A DNA stretch of 26,476 nucleotides from contig DATGKR010000191.1 of the NCBI GenBank assembly GCA_035294565.1, positions 1 to 26,476 of the forward strand, given 5' to 3'. This document shows, piece after piece, positions 24,556 through 26,476 of this stretch; the first letter of the stretch is position 1, and every line of letters begins with the position of its first letter. This DNA is from DATGKR01 sp035294565. GTDB taxonomy: Bacteria; Actinomycetota; Acidimicrobiia; Acidimicrobiales; Palsa-688. Under the pieces are notes generated by a model. It was not told the origin of the DNA. It ran no database searches and saw only the letters and a program-made list of their open reading frames with translations. The position numbers were made by a program, and so were the translations under genes.

Positions 24556-24821
24556 GCCTGGCCTCCCCTCGCCCGGCGGCGGCGGGGTGCCGCCACGAGC
24601 AGCTGGTAGCAGGCGAGCTGGCAGGCGGCGTTGATCACCAGCCAGAGCATCGAGTACCAGTAGAAGAACGGGAACCCGCCTAGGGTCGGCGTGAGATGGG
24701 CGTAGGTCGGCACCCAGAGCAGCGCCACGAAGGCCGACAGCAGAAGTACCGCGCTGACCAGGTAGGCCACGGGCGCCTCACCGAAAGCCGGTGACGCGCG
24801 ACGGCCGGACGGTCCCCCCAT
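24552..24821 (-). CDS. DUF3311 small membrane protein, symporter partner
   Basis: An 89-residue protein with two membrane helices (about 18-38 and 52-75). The wording ALLWVPTYAHLTPTLGGFPFFYWYSMLWLVINA is the DUF3311 hallmark, in which P-x-Y-x-x-x-x-P-x-x-x-G-x-P-F-F-Y-W-Y-x-x-x-W is conserved. Such genes are regularly found immediately upstream of monocarboxylate sodium symporters and are thought to be accessory subunits. GGGAGGG lies 6 nt before the ATG. It is the first gene of the operon behind the promoter at 24889-24861. Confidence 0.9.
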   Translation of the reverse strand: MGGPSGRRASPAFGEAPVAYLVSAVLLLSAFVALLWVPTYAHLTPTLGGFPFFYWYSMLWLVINAACQLACYQLLVAAPRRRRARGGQA

Positions 24822-24860
24822 CGTTTGCCCTCCCTGTTCTAGGCGTTGTTGGTGGCGCCC

Positions 24861-24889
24861 AGTATCGCGGGGCGGCCCGACGGAATCAA
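24861..24889 (-). promoter_or_regulatory. Predicted promoter of the DUF3311-symporter-mrp operon
   Basis: On the minus strand TTGATT (24889-24884) and GATACT (24866-24861) are separated by exactly 17 nt, each with four of six consensus bases. The start would be near 24854, leaving a leader of about 33 nt that contains the GGGAGGG ribosome site. It is the best sigma70-type spacing in the window apart from the ramB site. Confidence 0.5.
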
Positions 24890-24901
24890 CGATCCTGTCC
24901 G

Positions 24902-24961
24902 TCAGCCGGGGCGGGTCGGCGGGCCGCCCACGATCTCGTCGGCCAGGCCGTAGGCGACCGC
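24902..24961 (-). pseudogene. Short ClpP-like C-terminal fragment
   Basis: The minus strand reads AVAYGLADEIVGG followed by seven residues and a TGA (24904-24902). This matches the usual ending of ClpP-type proteins (A-x-x-YGL-x-D-x-I/V). Upstream the frame is Pro/Arg-rich and shows no ClpP similarity, so at most a tail remains. With only about thirteen matching residues chance is not excluded. The rest of the 241-nt gap holds only the operon promoter and the TACCTT box in front of the phosphoesterase. Confidence 0.3.
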
Positions 24962-25062
24962 CCTACGGGATGGTCGCCCCCAACCGGGGTGCCGCCGCGG
25001 CCCTCCTGGCCGGCACGGCACCCGCGTAGGCTCGGCGGCGGGGAGAGGCTACCTTCTCGCGT

Positions 25063-25986
25063 GTGCGCCAAGGTCGCCGGCCCATCGCGGTCATAGCGAC
25101 CGTCAACGACCTGCACTTCGGCGAGACCGTCTGCGGTCACATGGAAGGCCTCGACCTGGGCGAGCCGCTCCGCTCGGAACCCGGCGAGGACCCCTACCCG
25201 ACGGTGATGAACCGGGCGGCGGTCGCCGAGATCGTCGCGATCGACCCCGACCTCGTCGTCGCCAAGGGCGACCTGACGGCCTCGGGCGAGGGGCAGGAGT
25301 GGGCGGAGTTCGAGGCCCTCTACCGCAGCGCGTTCGGTGACAGGCTCCTGGTCACGCCGGGCAACCACGACAAGCCGGCGGGGGGCTCGGCGCTTCCCGC
25401 TCTGCCGGAGGTCCAGGCGGTGGAGCTGGCGGGCGTGACGGTGGCCGTCCTCGACACGGCGCGCCCGGGGAGGCCGGGCGGGTCGCTGAGCGAGGAGCAG
25501 GCGACCTGGCTGGACGACCTCGCCGGGTCTTCCCGGCTTCCGGTGCTGGTGTTCGGCCACCACCCGCCCGGCGGCGAGGACATCGACCGGTTGTTCGGGC
25601 CGGCGTCGGCGGGGGCCAACGCCCTCGACGCCGAAGGAACGGCGCGCCTGGTCGAGGTCGTCGCGCGACGGCGGTCGATCGCCGGGTACTTCGCCGGCCA
25701 CACCCACCGCAACAAGCTCCGCCGCCTGGGCCCCACCGGGCCCTTCCCCTGGGTGGAGGTGGCCTGCGTCAAGGACTTCCCCGGCTCGTGGGCGGAGTAC
25801 CGCGTCTACGAGGACGCCGTCGAGCAGGTCCACCACCGCATCAGCTGCGACCCGGCTGCGCTGCGCTGGAGCGAGCGCTGCCGGGCGCTCTTCGGCGGGC
25901 TCTACCCCTCGTACGCGTGGGGAGGCGAAGGCGACCGCTGCTTCGAGATGCCCCTCGCCGGCGGGGTCAGGGGCCCGGGCGGCTGA
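25063..25986 (+). CDS. Calcineurin-like metallophosphoesterase
   Basis: A 307-residue cytosolic metallophosphoesterase with the complete two-metal site: NDLHFG (15-20, D-x-H), AKGDLT (67-72, GD), GNHDKP (100-105, GNHD), FGHHPPG near 169 and GHTHRNK near 216. The spacing is that of class III cyclic-nucleotide phosphodiesterase-like and related phosphodiesterases; the substrate is unknown and could be a cyclic nucleotide, phospholipid head group or sugar phosphate. The start at GTG 25063 is supported by TACCTT 7 nt upstream, another leaderless-type site; the overlapping GTG at 25061 is out of frame. Its 3' end overlaps the convergent Wzt-like gene by 20 bp. There is no signal peptide. Confidence 0.9.
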   Translation: MRQGRRPIAVIATVNDLHFGETVCGHMEGLDLGEPLRSEPGEDPYPTVMNRAAVAEIVAIDPDLVVAKGDLTASGEGQEWAEFEALYRSAFGDRLLVTPGNHDKPAGGSALPALPEVQAVELAGVTVAVLDTARPGRPGGSLSEEQATWLDDLAGSSRLPVLVFGHHPPGGEDIDRLFGPASAGANALDAEGTARLVEVVARRRSIAGYFAGHTHRNKLRRLGPTGPFPWVEVACVKDFPGSWAEYRVYEDAVEQVHHRISCDPAALRWSERCRALFGGLYPSYAWGGEGDRCFEMPLAGGVRGPGG

Positions 25987-26476
25987 GCCGGCCGGGTCCG
26001 TGGTCCGGATCCTTGGAGGCGGAGTCGAGCTCGCTCCAGTCGAGGGGAGGAGCGGTGACCGCGCGGGTCGGCGCGGCACCCCGCACGAGGAGGGGGTAGA
26101 CGCCGCTGTGGTAGTCGAACACGGTCTCCCACTCGTCGCTGTAGGCACCCACGTCGAGCGTGTACACCCCAGGGGCCAGGTCGAGCCGGCGGATCTCCAG
26201 GCGCAGCGACTTGCGTCCGGGGGCCGCGCACGCGACGGGCGTGGCCGTGTCCAAGCAGAGAAGGCCGTCCGAGCGGACGAGGCTGGCACCGACATTGAAG
26301 GACCGCACATCGACGTTCACGTCCAGGTCCAGGTCCACCTGGAGACCCTCCCCGCAGGAGATCTCCTCGCACGTCTCGCCGCCGCGGTTCCTCGAGCGGA
26401 CCGCGACGATGGCCACCGCCTGGTTCCCGAAACGGTTCTCCCCCGGTTTGAGCAGCGCACCGTTCGACGACCGGGT
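25967..26476 (-). CDS. Wzt-like C-terminal domain of a polysaccharide ABC transporter ATPase (5' part outside window)
   Basis: The frame is open from the window end through 169 sense codons to TGA 25967. The sequence NRFGNQAVAIVAVRSRNRG, then VGASLVRSDGLLCLDTAT, RLDLAPGVYTLDVGAYSD and FDYHSGVYPLLV is the beta-sandwich Wzt_C pattern (an RFG start, an I-R-x-DG strand, LxPGxYxLDVG and YDxHxxxYxFxV). In O-antigen exporters this domain binds the end of the polysaccharide and follows the ATPase domain, which should lie beyond 26476. The last 30 residues after the domain are Pro/Ser-rich. Together with the glycosyltransferase and secreted hydrolase-like genes it suggests surface-glycan export. Confidence 0.8.
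   Translation of the reverse strand, partial: TRSSNGALLKPGENRFGNQAVAIVAVRSRNRGGETCEEISCGEGLQVDLDLDVNVDVRSFNVGASLVRSDGLLCLDTATPVACAAPGRKSLRLEIRRLDLAPGVYTLDVGAYSDEWETVFDYHSGVYPLLVRGAAPTRAVTAPPLDWSELDSASKDPDHGPGRLSRPGP

Overview
The window is about 26.5 kb of very GC-rich DNA with many GTG starts, tightly overlapping operons and few intergenic spaces. Gene content points to a high-GC actinobacterium: a RamB-type short-chain acyl regulator next to aceBA, Ala/Pro/Thr-rich secreted proteins, DUF3311 plus a sodium:solute symporter, and COG4280-like membrane proteins. The GYWLVGADGGVFAFGDA-type repeats in the protein at 16819-18351 make me lean towards Acidimicrobiia, but that is an inference. No tRNA, rRNA, CRISPR array, insertion sequence or phage gene was seen.

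Left part (1-6600): a RamB/ScfR-like regulator, cut by the window edge, is divergent from malate synthase (aceB) and isocitrate lyase (aceA), together the glyoxylate bypass. The 90-bp intergenic space holds two AT-rich palindromes that overlap the predicted promoters of both directions. A dienelactone-hydrolase-like gene follows, then a small protein of unknown family and an aldose 1-epimerase on the minus strand. Upstream of the epimerase lie two similar G-rich hairpin repeats.

Middle part (6870-18360): a translationally coupled operon encodes an acyl-CoA ligase, an SRPBCC-fold protein and a second acyl-CoA ligase. A lactone-oxidase-type flavoprotein is divergent from it. Next come a paralogue of the unknown small protein and a two-gene COG4280-like membrane unit. 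A cell-surface block follows: two putative secreted glycoside-hydrolase-like proteins, a secreted six-cysteine protein, a small coiled-coil protein and a GT4 glycosyltransferase.

Right part (18430-24890, all minus): one apparent operon runs from a good promoter through DUF3311, a sodium:solute symporter of the monocarboxylate type and a GNAT remnant into a seven-gene Mrp-type antiporter set (E, F, G, MbhD-like, MbhE-MnhB fusion, C, D). No separate MrpA NuoL-like module is visible. The window ends with a metallophosphoesterase and the C-terminal domain of a Wzt-like O-antigen ABC transporter ATPase.

A reasonable working picture is growth on acetate, short-chain acids and fatty acids. Ligases activate acids to CoA esters, the symporter imports monocarboxylates with Na+, the Mrp complex restores the sodium gradient, and the RamB-controlled glyoxylate shunt converts the acetyl units to C4 compounds. 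The links between loci are inference from gene content, not shown by the sequence.
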